Shown here one piece after another: positions 35,767 to 44,236 of a DNA stretch of 64,000 nt. Source of the stretch: Comamonas testosteroni (GTDB lineage: Bacteria > Pseudomonadota > Gammaproteobacteria > Burkholderiales > Burkholderiaceae_C). The notes below the pieces were generated by a model. The model did no database searches. It was not told the origin of the DNA and saw nothing but the letters and a program-made list of their open reading frames with translations. Where the stretch lies: positions 1,054,001 through 1,118,000 of the forward strand of contig NZ_CP129672.1 in assembly GCF_030505195.1 (NCBI RefSeq), given 5' to 3'. A program made the translations under genes and the position numbers. Within the stretch, counting starts at the first letter, position 1. Every line of letters begins with the position of its first letter.

Positions 35767-37290
35767 TCAGAACGAGTACTTGGCGGTAACAGACAGTTGG
35801 TCGCGGTCGGCCAGCGGGCGTGCACGCAGGGAATCGGCAGAAGGATTGCCCAGGTAGTTGATGTAGGCCACGTTGATCGAGAAATTGCTCTTGCGAACAA
35901 AAGTCGCGCCAATGCTCAACCGGCTGTCGCTCTGGCCGCCGCCGAAGGTGCCGACCAGAGAACGGCCGCGCAGTTGTGACTGGTAGCTGATGGGAATGCT
36001 CAGATCCCAGCCTTCGAAGATGCCGGGATAGCCCAGCGTCAGCGTCGCACCGGCCACCAGGGAGTTGCGGGTCTTGAAGCTCAGGTTATCGGTAGAGCTT
36101 CCATCGGCCACACTGAGCACGCGAGAGCCGGAAATTTCAGCAGCCAGGGACATGTCGTCCGCGATACCGGTGCGGCCGATATTGAAGATACCGCCGACGT
36201 TGCCCTGCACCACATCGCCACGCACTGCCACGCCATTGCCATTGAGCACTGGCGTACCCTTGCGATAGCTGGCTTCACCAAATGCGGAGAACTTTCCGAA
36301 GGTCGTGCTGACCGTCGTTCCCAGCATCTTGATATCGTCGAAATAGCGGACCTGATAGCCCGTCGGTACGGCACCATTCATGTTCACAACCAGCGAAGGG
36401 TTACGGTCGTTATAGTTCAGGTAGTACAAGCCAACTTCAGTCTCGTCGGTCACGCGATAGCGGCCACCGATACCCCATTGACCCGAGCTACTGGGGCGAA
36501 TGTCATTGCCGCGTCGCAGGCCTCGGCAGGTCGCGCCGTTGTAGACCCCCAGGCAGGAGGCGCCAGGGCCCAGGGCATTGCTGGTGCTGGTGTACATGCC
36601 GGGAGCCGGCAGCAATGTTTCATGGAAGCCAAACTGGTAGTGGCCCAGCAGCGAGAGCTTGGGACTGACTTCCAGCGAAGCCGAGATCTGATCTTCCGGC
36701 AGAAGGATTTCCTTGACCTCAGCGCCGGGCGAAGCTGCCTTTGCCGCATCGCTGGGGCCCTGGGCCGAAGCGATATTGGCAAAGTACATGGACTCGCCCC
36801 AGTTCACCACCTGCTTGCCCAGACGCACCGTGGCACGGGTCTCCCCCATGTTGAAGCTGGTGTAGGCGTAGGTATCCAGAAGGCGCGAATAACCGCCGCC
36901 ATAGCGCTTGGCAGCAGAGTTGAACTCGTCCACGGGACCAGCCGTGCTGATCGGGCCCTTGTTGTCGTTACGCTGGTGGTAGACGTCGTCGTAGAAAGTA
37001 CTGGCATTGAGCACAAACCCGCTGTCGCCCTTGGACAGCTTGCTCTCCCAGACTGCGCCCAGACGGTTGGCGGTCAACGCCCCTTTCTTGAAATTGTTGT
37101 TGCCATCCGTGCTCAGGACCGGCGACGGGTTGTCCAGTCGCACACCCAGGCCATAGCTCATGTTCAGACGCCAGTCGAACTTGACGCCATTGCCAAGCTC
37201 GACAGTTTCCCCCGCGTGCACAGCACCCATACCCAGGGACAGCAGCGCCGCCACTGCGATGGGAGTGAGTTTCTTCATATTGTTTGTCAT
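35767..37290 (-). CDS. DUF1302 outer-membrane beta-barrel protein
   Basis: This 507-residue protein has a signal peptide ending ...GAVHA/GETV around residue 27. The body consists of amphipathic beta strands rich in Gly and aromatic residues, ends in Phe (TAKYSF) as expected of barrel proteins, and contains TVRLGKQVVNWGESMYF, a hallmark of DUF1302. The family is found in degraders of hydrophobic compounds and commonly paired with DUF1329. It lies 23 bases after DUF1329 in a two-gene operon with an operator-like site. A role in uptake or export of steroid across the outer membrane is inferred. Confidence 0.85.
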   Translation of the reverse strand: MTNNMKKLTPIAVAALLSLGMGAVHAGETVELGNGVKFDWRLNMSYGLGVRLDNPSPVLSTDGNNNFKKGALTANRLGAVWESKLSKGDSGFVLNASTFYDDVYHQRNDNKGPISTAGPVDEFNSAAKRYGGGYSRLLDTYAYTSFNMGETRATVRLGKQVVNWGESMYFANIASAQGPSDAAKAASPGAEVKEILLPEDQISASLEVSPKLSLLGHYQFGFHETLLPAPGMYTSTSNALGPGASCLGVYNGATCRGLRRGNDIRPSSSGQWGIGGRYRVTDETEVGLYYLNYNDRNPSLVVNMNGAVPTGYQVRYFDDIKMLGTTVSTTFGKFSAFGEASYRKGTPVLNGNGVAVRGDVVQGNVGGIFNIGRTGIADDMSLAAEISGSRVLSVADGSSTDNLSFKTRNSLVAGATLTLGYPGIFEGWDLSIPISYQSQLRGRSLVGTFGGGQSDSRLSIGATFVRKSNFSINVAYINYLGNPSADSLRARPLADRDQLSVTAKYSF

Positions 37291-37313
37291 GATGAGTCGC
37301 TCGTTGATAAAAC

Positions 37314-38693
37314 TTAGTTGCCCACGTTGCGTGCGGCTTCGGGCGTGAACATGGCAGGGGTCAGGTCACCCTTGTTCAGAATGGGTCCCTTGGGACGTTC
37401 CTGGAACAAGTTGTAGCCCATGTATCCACCGGAATTGAGGTCGTGATAGAAGGACGTTCCTGCGTGCCAGGCCTTGATATCGGGCGAGTAGTAATAGTTG
37501 ATGAACGCGTGCTGCCACAGCTGGCCACGTGTGTCATACATATCGGATGCCACGGCCTGGCCGGTATCCTCATCCACGAACAGCACACGCTTGCCATAGA
37601 CATGGCGGAAGCCTTCCTTGAGCGTGCCTTCCACGGCCCAGACTCTGCGCAGCTCGTAGCGCATGAAGTCGGGGTTGGCGTGCCCCTGCTTGAGCAGATC
37701 GGCGTACTTCACCGTGGGCTGATGGATCTTGAAGTTGTTGGCGGGGATGTACATCTCCTTCTTGCCCAGCAACTTCCAGCTGTAGCGCTCGGGCGAGCCA
37801 TTGGCCAGGCGATCGGAGTCAATGGTCATCTTGCCGCCGGTTCCCGCCATGGGCTGGTCGAAGCCATACTCGGGGACCTGGCGCACGCGGCGCGTACCGG
37901 GGTCGTAGCTCCAGGCCAGGCGCTTGTCCTTGGCGAAGTTGACGGGCTCCACAGAGTGGGTCACACCACCTTTTTCGCGCTCTGGAGCCAGCACACGAGT
38001 GCGGCTATAGGCCATCACACCTTCCACAGGCTTGCCAACGTTGGAGGGCAGGTTGTCCAGGCTCAGATTGATGTTCTCCTGGCGACCCCAGGCAATGGAG
38101 CCATCGGACATCACATTCGCCATATCGCGAACAATGTGCTCGTTGTAGGCACGTGTGGGCAGCAGGTTGTTCCAGACCACTTCCAAGCCGGTCTTGGGAA
38201 TCGGGAAGTTGATGGCTCCCATGCTGCCCTTGATGCTGTTGCCGTCGGGACTTACCTCGGATTCCAGTGCATTTTTCTTGGCAACCGCACAGACTTCATC
38301 GGTGTAGCGGAAGTCACGATGACCCTTGTAGACCTGAATCTGCATGGTCTTGGGATACTTCTTGAACATGGCTTTCTGGCCGTCGCTGAGCTTGTCCCCG
38401 TACTTGTCAACGTTCTCAGCAGTGATCACCGCAATCGGCTTCTCATCGGCATAGATGTCCACGGGGTGCTTGCCGCTGGATTGCACATGGGCCACGCCGG
38501 TGGGCGCGCCTACCCACTTGCCGGTGAACTCAGGGATCGTGCCTTCCTTGTTGCCGGCCTTGATGGCACCCACGCATGTCAATTCCTTGCCCAGCTGCTC
38601 TGCCTCGTTCGCCGGCACCTTCGCCCATACCGACGTCGCCACCATCAAACCCACTGCCACTGCGAGTGGAGTCTTGGCTGTCACAAACTTCAT
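37314..38693 (-). CDS. DUF1329 periplasmic/outer-membrane-associated protein (LolA/LolB-like fold family)
   Basis: This 459-residue protein has a clear signal peptide (MKFVTAKTPLAVAVGLMVATSVWA). It is mature from Lys25 with no lipobox Cys. Family segments include LGKELTCVGAIKAGNKEGTIPEFTGKW near the N-terminus, FPIPKTGLEVVWNNLLPTRAY, and RRVWAVEGTLKEGFRHVYGKRVLFVDED toward the end. DUF1329 is predicted to have a lipoprotein-carrier-like half barrel that could hold a hydrophobic ligand. It is first in the operon with DUF1302; the operator-like site at 38820 is 127 bases upstream. Confidence 0.85.
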   Translation of the reverse strand: MKFVTAKTPLAVAVGLMVATSVWAKVPANEAEQLGKELTCVGAIKAGNKEGTIPEFTGKWVGAPTGVAHVQSSGKHPVDIYADEKPIAVITAENVDKYGDKLSDGQKAMFKKYPKTMQIQVYKGHRDFRYTDEVCAVAKKNALESEVSPDGNSIKGSMGAINFPIPKTGLEVVWNNLLPTRAYNEHIVRDMANVMSDGSIAWGRQENINLSLDNLPSNVGKPVEGVMAYSRTRVLAPEREKGGVTHSVEPVNFAKDKRLAWSYDPGTRRVRQVPEYGFDQPMAGTGGKMTIDSDRLANGSPERYSWKLLGKKEMYIPANNFKIHQPTVKYADLLKQGHANPDFMRYELRRVWAVEGTLKEGFRHVYGKRVLFVDEDTGQAVASDMYDTRGQLWQHAFINYYYSPDIKAWHAGTSFYHDLNSGGYMGYNLFQERPKGPILNKGDLTPAMFTPEAARNVGN

Positions 38694-38819
38694 CTCTGTC
38701 TCCTAGGTTCTAGAACTTATTTTTGGCGGGTGCTACAAACGAGTTGCATTGCCTCGCATCGCCCCATTGGTTTTGCCGTTTGCAGGCAGTTGCATACTGC
38801 GTCAGAAGGCCTCTTCAAC

Positions 38820-38836
38820 CATCGTCTGACTCGACT
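38820..38836 (-). promoter_or_regulatory. Putative steroid-regulon operator for DUF1329-DUF1302
   Basis: On the minus strand it reads A GTCG AGTC AGAC GATG, an inverted repeat with one mismatch, ending 127 bases before DUF1329. CCCTAG at 38846-38851 lies just upstream of it. The 282 bases between 38693 and 38976 hold nothing else except the terminator below. Confidence 0.55.
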
Positions 38837-38893
38837 ACTGACAGACCCTAGCGACCTAGTCCACATGGGTCACATGAAGCACTTGCCCGAATG

Positions 38894-38925
38894 AAAAAAC
38901 CTGCTGGTGCACGAAGCAGCAGCAG
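38894..38925 (-). terminator. Terminator of the long side-chain degradation operon
   Basis: CCTGCTG pairs with CAGCAGG. On the minus strand it is followed by six T residues. It lies about 50 bases past the stop of the last gene of the operon. Confidence 0.8.
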
Positions 38926-38975
38926 GCTTTCGGAGAGTGATCGGGAAAGTCCTAGCCCCCCCCCAGTTCCGTACA

Positions 38976-40682
38976 TCAGGTCAGCAGGTCAGCACATTCC
39001 TTGCGAATCGATGCCTTGAGCATCTTGCCGGCGGGATTGCGAGGCAAAGGCTCGGCACGCACGACGATCCGGCTGGGCACCTTGTAGCCCGCCAGACGCT
39101 GGGCCACGAACTCGCGAAGCAGCTCGGGAGTCACCTGACTCCCGGACTTTCCGACCACCACGGCAACGACCTGCTCGCCCGTGACCTCATGCGGCATGGA
39201 GAACACCGCAGCCTCCTCCAGCGCCTCATGCTGCAGCAGACAGGCCTCGACCTCCGCCGCAGCAATCTTTTCACCGCTGCGGTTGATCACGTCCTTGATG
39301 CGATCGACGATGGTCAAAAAGCCTTCATCGTCCAGAACGCCTATGTCTCCGGTGTGGAACCATCCACCCTGCATGGCCTTGGCGGTGGCCTCTGCATCAC
39401 CGCAATAGCGCTCCATCAGGGTCACGCCACGCAGCCAGATCTCACCGGGCTCGCCGATAGGCAAGGCTGTGCCATCCAGGTCTGCAATTCGTACCTCGAT
39501 GATGGGCGACAGCACCCCCGAGCTGCGCGGATGCGCCTCGAACATGCGCCCCGAGCTGCCTGCACAGACGCCATTGGATTCGGTCAGACCAAATCCAATG
39601 CCCGACATGCGCCCCTTGAACTTGGCCAACACCTCATCGATCAGGCGCGGGTGCAGGCCCGCTCCGCCAAAGCCCACACCGGAGAGGTTGCCAGAGCTTT
39701 CAGGCAGCTCGAAGCCGGGCAGACCAATGAGCTGCTGCACCATGCTGGGCGCACCGTTGAACTGCGTGACCTTTTCCTTGCGAATCAGCTCTACGGCCTT
39801 CTCGGGCTCCCAGCGGTGAATGAATATCAGACGGCGGCCATGGCGCAGGCTGATCAGCAACTGGGCATGCAGGCCGCTGACGTGGAACAGAGGAACTGCC
39901 GACAAGGTCGTGGGCTGCAGCTGTCGCGCCATGATGGCGGCGATGGCGTCTGGCGATGTCATGGCCGCCACTGCACCGATGAAGTCGATATTGAAGATGC
40001 CCTGGCACACTGCGCGGTGGGTGGATTCCACGCCTTTGGCCCGGCTGGTGGCGCCCGATGTGAACAGAATCAGCGCAGGCTCATCGGCACTGAGCTGCGG
40101 GGACACGAAGCCATCATGACCGCCTGCGGTCAACTCGGACCAGCTGATATCGCCCCCCTTGCCATCCACCACCACCGTCTTGATGGCCGTCTGCGCAATG
40201 GCCTGGCTGATGCGAGCATGGCGGTCCGCATCACAGATCAGCATCACCGGCCGGGTGTCCTCCAGATTGGCCATCAGCTCGCTGCTCAGGCCAAAGCTGT
40301 TCAAAGGCACCGGCACTGCGCCAAGCAAGGCCGTGGCAGCAAAGGCCACGGCCCATTCGGGACGGTTGCGCATGGCGATCGCCACCCGGTCGCCGGGCTG
40401 GATGCCGCGCTGCTTTTGCAAGCGACTGGCCAATGCGTCGGCTGCCGCAAAGAACCTGTCAAAGGTCCATCGATCCTCGCCATAGACCATGAACTCGGCC
40501 GCACCATGAACCCGGCCGGCATCAATGACCTGTGCCAGATTCTGAAAGGCATTGCGATAGGCTGCCACGCTGCGTCCATCGGGCAGCGTGACCTGCTGCA
40601 CTTCAAAAGGTGCGCCCTGCGAAGTCAGCTGCGCACGAATGTTCCTGATCTTTTCACCCATGGAAACCAAGGCATCGCTCAT
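38976..40682 (-). CDS. Acyl-CoA synthetase (AMP-binding), last gene of side-chain operon
   Basis: This 568-residue ANL ligase has the P-loop ILFTSGATSRAKGVEST (Ala and Ser replace the usual Thr-Gly/Pro positions), the GFGLTESNGVC motif, GWFHTGDIGVLDDEGF, and the C-terminal Lys in RNPAGKMLKAS. It probably activates a steroid side-chain acid or a ring-degradation intermediate. Substrate cannot be read from sequence. It follows the acyl-CoA dehydrogenase gene with a 1-base gap. Confidence 0.88.
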   Translation of the reverse strand: MSDALVSMGEKIRNIRAQLTSQGAPFEVQQVTLPDGRSVAAYRNAFQNLAQVIDAGRVHGAAEFMVYGEDRWTFDRFFAAADALASRLQKQRGIQPGDRVAIAMRNRPEWAVAFAATALLGAVPVPLNSFGLSSELMANLEDTRPVMLICDADRHARISQAIAQTAIKTVVVDGKGGDISWSELTAGGHDGFVSPQLSADEPALILFTSGATSRAKGVESTHRAVCQGIFNIDFIGAVAAMTSPDAIAAIMARQLQPTTLSAVPLFHVSGLHAQLLISLRHGRRLIFIHRWEPEKAVELIRKEKVTQFNGAPSMVQQLIGLPGFELPESSGNLSGVGFGGAGLHPRLIDEVLAKFKGRMSGIGFGLTESNGVCAGSSGRMFEAHPRSSGVLSPIIEVRIADLDGTALPIGEPGEIWLRGVTLMERYCGDAEATAKAMQGGWFHTGDIGVLDDEGFLTIVDRIKDVINRSGEKIAAAEVEACLLQHEALEEAAVFSMPHEVTGEQVVAVVVGKSGSQVTPELLREFVAQRLAGYKVPSRIVVRAEPLPRNPAGKMLKASIRKECADLLT

Positions 40683-40683
40683 C

Positions 40684-41811
40684 TCAGAAACCTTTCAGTT
40701 GTGCAAAGCGGTTGCGGTGATAGCGGCCGTCACCCAGCAGGCGTTGCAAAACGCGTGCCCGCTTGAAGAACAGGCCGATATCCAGTTCATCGGTCACCCC
40801 GATGCCGCCATGCAACTGGATCGCCTCGTTGCACAGCTTCTCGCACAAGTCGGATGACTTGGCCTTGGCCGCGCTGACCAGCTCGGGCACCTTGGCTTGC
40901 AAACCGGAATCAATGGCTTCGAGAGCTGCCAGCACACAGCTCTCCAGCAGCTCAAGCTCCACATACAGACGTGCCGCACGGTGCTGCAATGCCTGGAATG
41001 AGCCGATCTGCACATCAAACTGAACGCGCTCCTTCAGATAAGTCACCGTACGGTCAAACACCTCACGCAGCAGGCCCAGAGACTCTGCGGCCAGGCAGGC
41101 CCGGGCTCGGTCCAGCACTTCATCAAGCACCTGAGCAGCAGGCCGGGCCACCAACGCCATATCAGCGCTCAGCTCCACCTGATCGAACTGCACGTGGGCC
41201 ATGTTGCGGCTGTCCATCATGCTCATGGGTTTGATGCTGACACCTTGTGCATCCGCTGGCACCAGCCACAGGCCGGGAGCACCTTCGCCGGATGCCGCCA
41301 GCACCACAAAGCCATTGGCGCCCACGCCATCCATCACAAAGGCTTTTTCACCGCTCAGGCACCAGCCCGTGCCGGTCTGCTCGGCTACCGTGCCCAATCT
41401 GGCTGCAAGGTGCTGGCCGGACTTTTCATCCAGAGCCAGTGCGAGCCTGGCCTGCCCGCTTGCAAGCAGAGGCAGCCACTGCGTCTGCTGAGCCGCGGAG
41501 CCGGCGCGAATCAACAGCTCAGGCGCGATCACGGCCTGGCTCAGCAGCGGCTGTGCCGACAGGTTTCGGCCGATGGCTTCAAACACGGCACCCATGCCCA
41601 GGTAGCCCGCAGCCAACCCGTCATGCGACTCGGGCAGCACCGCCACGGGCCAGCCCATCTCCACCATCTGCTGCCATAGCTGCGTATCAAAGCCCTGTTC
41701 CACCTTGTCATCCCGCAGACGGCGCTGCCGGGCCACGGGCGCTTCCTGCGCGAGAAAGGCAACAGCGCTGTCCTTGAGCAATTCCTGCTCTTGCGACAAA
41801 AGCATGGTCAT
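40684..41811 (-). CDS. Acyl-CoA dehydrogenase family protein (subunit of a heteromeric ChsE-like enzyme)
   Basis: The protein has 375 residues. The C-terminal helical domain (LGLLREVFDRTVTYLKERVQFDVQIGSFQALQHRAARLY, CNEAIQLHGGIGVTDELDIG) is clear. The N-terminal and middle domains are divergent, with no SEPxAGSD flavin loop. This is the pattern of the smaller partner in alpha2-beta2 steroid acyl-CoA dehydrogenases. The adjacent gene at 41945, which has the intact flavin-binding motif, is the likely partner. Confidence 0.82.
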   Translation of the reverse strand: MTMLLSQEQELLKDSAVAFLAQEAPVARQRRLRDDKVEQGFDTQLWQQMVEMGWPVAVLPESHDGLAAGYLGMGAVFEAIGRNLSAQPLLSQAVIAPELLIRAGSAAQQTQWLPLLASGQARLALALDEKSGQHLAARLGTVAEQTGTGWCLSGEKAFVMDGVGANGFVVLAASGEGAPGLWLVPADAQGVSIKPMSMMDSRNMAHVQFDQVELSADMALVARPAAQVLDEVLDRARACLAAESLGLLREVFDRTVTYLKERVQFDVQIGSFQALQHRAARLYVELELLESCVLAALEAIDSGLQAKVPELVSAAKAKSSDLCEKLCNEAIQLHGGIGVTDELDIGLFFKRARVLQRLLGDGRYHRNRFAQLKGF

Positions 41812-41944
41812 ATTCTTGTCTCCATTTCAATTCGTTTTCCTCAGCCTGCCCGAGCAACACGGCCCAGCGCAGAGACAGCGGGCAAGGGCCTAGGCAGCCC
41901 CGTCGCCCCGCAGCGAGGCTGTCGCCGCACAGCGGCTCAGGGGG

Positions 41945-43141
41945 TCAAGGCAATTCCAGCACGCGCTTGGCAATGATGTTCAGCTGCACTTCCGAGCTTC
42001 CGCCTGCAATCGTGTAGCTCTTGGAGCGCAGCCATGCCCGACCTATATCGATCTCATCGGCTGTGAGGCAATCGCCTGCCTCCCAGCCCAGGCCGCGCAG
42101 GCCCAGCACCTGCTCCAGCAGTTCGTACTTGGCAACTTCCTGCTCGGTCTGCACCAGCTTCATGATGCTGGAGAGGCCGGCAACGTCCTGACGCGCCAGA
42201 GCCTTCTCGGTCACCCGACGATGGGTCAGGGCAAAAGACTGTGCATCCATCAGCAGTCCTGCCAGCTTCTCGCGCAGCACGCCATCGCTGATCTGCCCCT
42301 GCTCGTCCACCATGTAGGGCAAAGCGGTCGTGAGTGCATCGTGCGACGGCGCGCCACCTTCCGTGAACTTGGACATGGCTGCACGCTCATGCTGGAGCAG
42401 CTTTTTGGCCAACGACCAGCCTTCGCCTTCCTTGCCCACAAGCTGCCGCACAGGCACCCGCACGTCGTCGAAGAAGACCTGACAGAAACTGGACTTGCCG
42501 CTGATCAGCTCTATGGGCTTGACCGTGACGCCGGGACTCTTCATGTCGATCAGCAAAAAGCTGATTCCATCCTGCTTCTTGCCTTCGCTGCTGGTGCGCA
42601 CCAGCGCATACATCCAGTCGCCCTTGTCTCCGTCCGAGGTCCAGATCTTGCCCCCGTTGACGATATAGGCCTCGCCCTGCTCGTCGCTCACCCGCCTGGC
42701 CGAGGTTTTGAGGCTGGCCAGATCCGAGCCGGCATTGGGCTCCGAAAATCCCTGGCACCAGCGCTGCTCGCCGCGCATCATGGGCACCAGATGCTCGAGC
42801 TTTTGCTCATGCGTCCCCACCTCCACCAGGACCGGCCCCAGCATCCACACGCCCAGGTTGTACTGGGGCTGGCGGCAGCCAAGACGAGCCATCTCCGTGT
42901 CCAGGATACGGGCCTCCCTGGGAGAGAGGCCACCACCGCCGTACTCACGCGGCCATGACGGTGCAAACCAGCCACGATCGCGCATGCGCTCGAACCACAG
43001 CTTCTGATCCTCGTTCAGAAACTGCAGCCTGGAGCTGCCCCAGACCATCTCCTCTGAAACGATGGGCCGGCGCATGCTTGCAGGACAGTTTTCCTCCAGC
43101 CACTGCGCCACTTCTTGTTTGAATGTTTCCAGTTCCGTCAT
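41945..43141 (-). CDS. Acyl-CoA dehydrogenase (flavin-binding subunit of a heteromeric ChsE-like enzyme)
   Basis: This 398-residue protein has CQGFSEPNAGSDLASLKTSA (FAD loop), GGKIWTSDGDKGDWMYALVRT, and YTIAGGSSEVQLNIIAKRVL at the C-terminus. It resembles the FadE-type subunits that pair with a second ACAD for CoA esters of steroids. It is separated from the 40684 gene by 133 bases and follows the MBL gene by 12 bases. The pairing is inferred from adjacency and complementary motif loss. Confidence 0.87.
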   Translation of the reverse strand: MTELETFKQEVAQWLEENCPASMRRPIVSEEMVWGSSRLQFLNEDQKLWFERMRDRGWFAPSWPREYGGGGLSPREARILDTEMARLGCRQPQYNLGVWMLGPVLVEVGTHEQKLEHLVPMMRGEQRWCQGFSEPNAGSDLASLKTSARRVSDEQGEAYIVNGGKIWTSDGDKGDWMYALVRTSSEGKKQDGISFLLIDMKSPGVTVKPIELISGKSSFCQVFFDDVRVPVRQLVGKEGEGWSLAKKLLQHERAAMSKFTEGGAPSHDALTTALPYMVDEQGQISDGVLREKLAGLLMDAQSFALTHRRVTEKALARQDVAGLSSIMKLVQTEQEVAKYELLEQVLGLRGLGWEAGDCLTADEIDIGRAWLRSKSYTIAGGSSEVQLNIIAKRVLELP

Positions 43142-43153
43142 GGCTTCCTCACC

Positions 43154-44236
43154 TCAGGCCAACGAGAAATATGCAATCTTGCCTTCACCCGAGGTACGCA
43201 GCAGCGTTCCATCCTGGTGAAGCAGGTTCAAATGGGCTATCGTTTCCCCTAGGGCCATCAGGCGATCCACGGGGCTGCGCAGCCTGGGAAAGAGCACGGG
43301 CACCAGCTCGGCAGCCGTTGCCCGCCCCACCTCGCCCAGATGTCCGGTCAGCAGTGCAAACTGCTCGGCATGGTGCTCCAGCACCTGCACCAGGCGCTCG
43401 TGCAGACCGTAGAAAACACCCTGGTGCGATGGAAGCACCAAGGTCTCGGCCGGCAGCTCATGCAAACGATGCAGCGAATCGATCCAGAGCCTGAGCGGAT
43501 TGCCCTCGGGCTCGATGGGGCTGACCATCACATTCGAGGTGATGCGCGGCAGCACCTGATCACCGGCCAGCAAAATTCCGTCTTCCTCGCAATACAGACA
43601 GGCATGCTCGGGCGAGTGCCCCTCGCCCAGCACAATGCGCCACCGGCGCTCGCCGATCTGCAGCACCTCCCCCGGACGAATGCGCTGGTAATGGCTGGGC
43701 TGCCTCGGCATGAACGGATCCTTGCGCATGGCAGTCAGCATGTCGTCCAGCTCTTGGCTGCTCACCCCGGCACGTGCATAGAACTCGCGATGCGCCTCGG
43801 GCAGAGGATCGGGCGGCGGCCCCATCAGCGAGCGCAGCATCATGAACTCCCCATAGCTCATGAGCAGCGGCACGCCAAAGCGCTCCTGCAACCACCATGC
43901 CGCACCCGCATGGTCATAGTGACAGTGGGTGCAGATCACACGGGTCAGCGGCTGGCCGGCCAATTTTTCCGTGAAGATCTTCTCCCACAGCTCGAAGGTG
44001 CCGGGAATACCCAGCCCTGTATCCACCACCGCCCAGCCGTCGCCGTCCCTGAGCAGATAGACATTGATGTGGTCAAGAGCCATGGGCATGGGCATGCGCA
44101 GCCACAGCAGACCGGGGACGATCTCCACATGGCTGCCATCTGATGCCGGTGGCGCAAAGGGATAACGCAGCACATCTGCGGGCTTGGCCCGTACGCGCTC
44201 CTGCGCGACGGCGCTATCCACGCAGGGCCTCTTCAA
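43154..44236 (-). CDS. Metallo-beta-lactamase-fold hydrolase
   Basis: This 360-residue protein has the zinc motif VICTHCHYDHAGAAWWL (HxHxDH), then GEGHSPEH and AGDQVLPR (third and fourth ligand loops) and LPSHQGVF. It has a C-terminal winged-helix-like extension as in the LACTB2/glyoxalase II-like group. It overlaps the preceding CoA ligase by 23 bases. Within this operon it may be a thioesterase or lactonase for pathway intermediates; this is speculation. Confidence 0.82.
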   Translation of the reverse strand: MKRPCVDSAVAQERVRAKPADVLRYPFAPPASDGSHVEIVPGLLWLRMPMPMALDHINVYLLRDGDGWAVVDTGLGIPGTFELWEKIFTEKLAGQPLTRVICTHCHYDHAGAAWWLQERFGVPLLMSYGEFMMLRSLMGPPPDPLPEAHREFYARAGVSSQELDDMLTAMRKDPFMPRQPSHYQRIRPGEVLQIGERRWRIVLGEGHSPEHACLYCEEDGILLAGDQVLPRITSNVMVSPIEPEGNPLRLWIDSLHRLHELPAETLVLPSHQGVFYGLHERLVQVLEHHAEQFALLTGHLGEVGRATAAELVPVLFPRLRSPVDRLMALGETIAHLNLLHQDGTLLRTSGEGKIAYFSLA

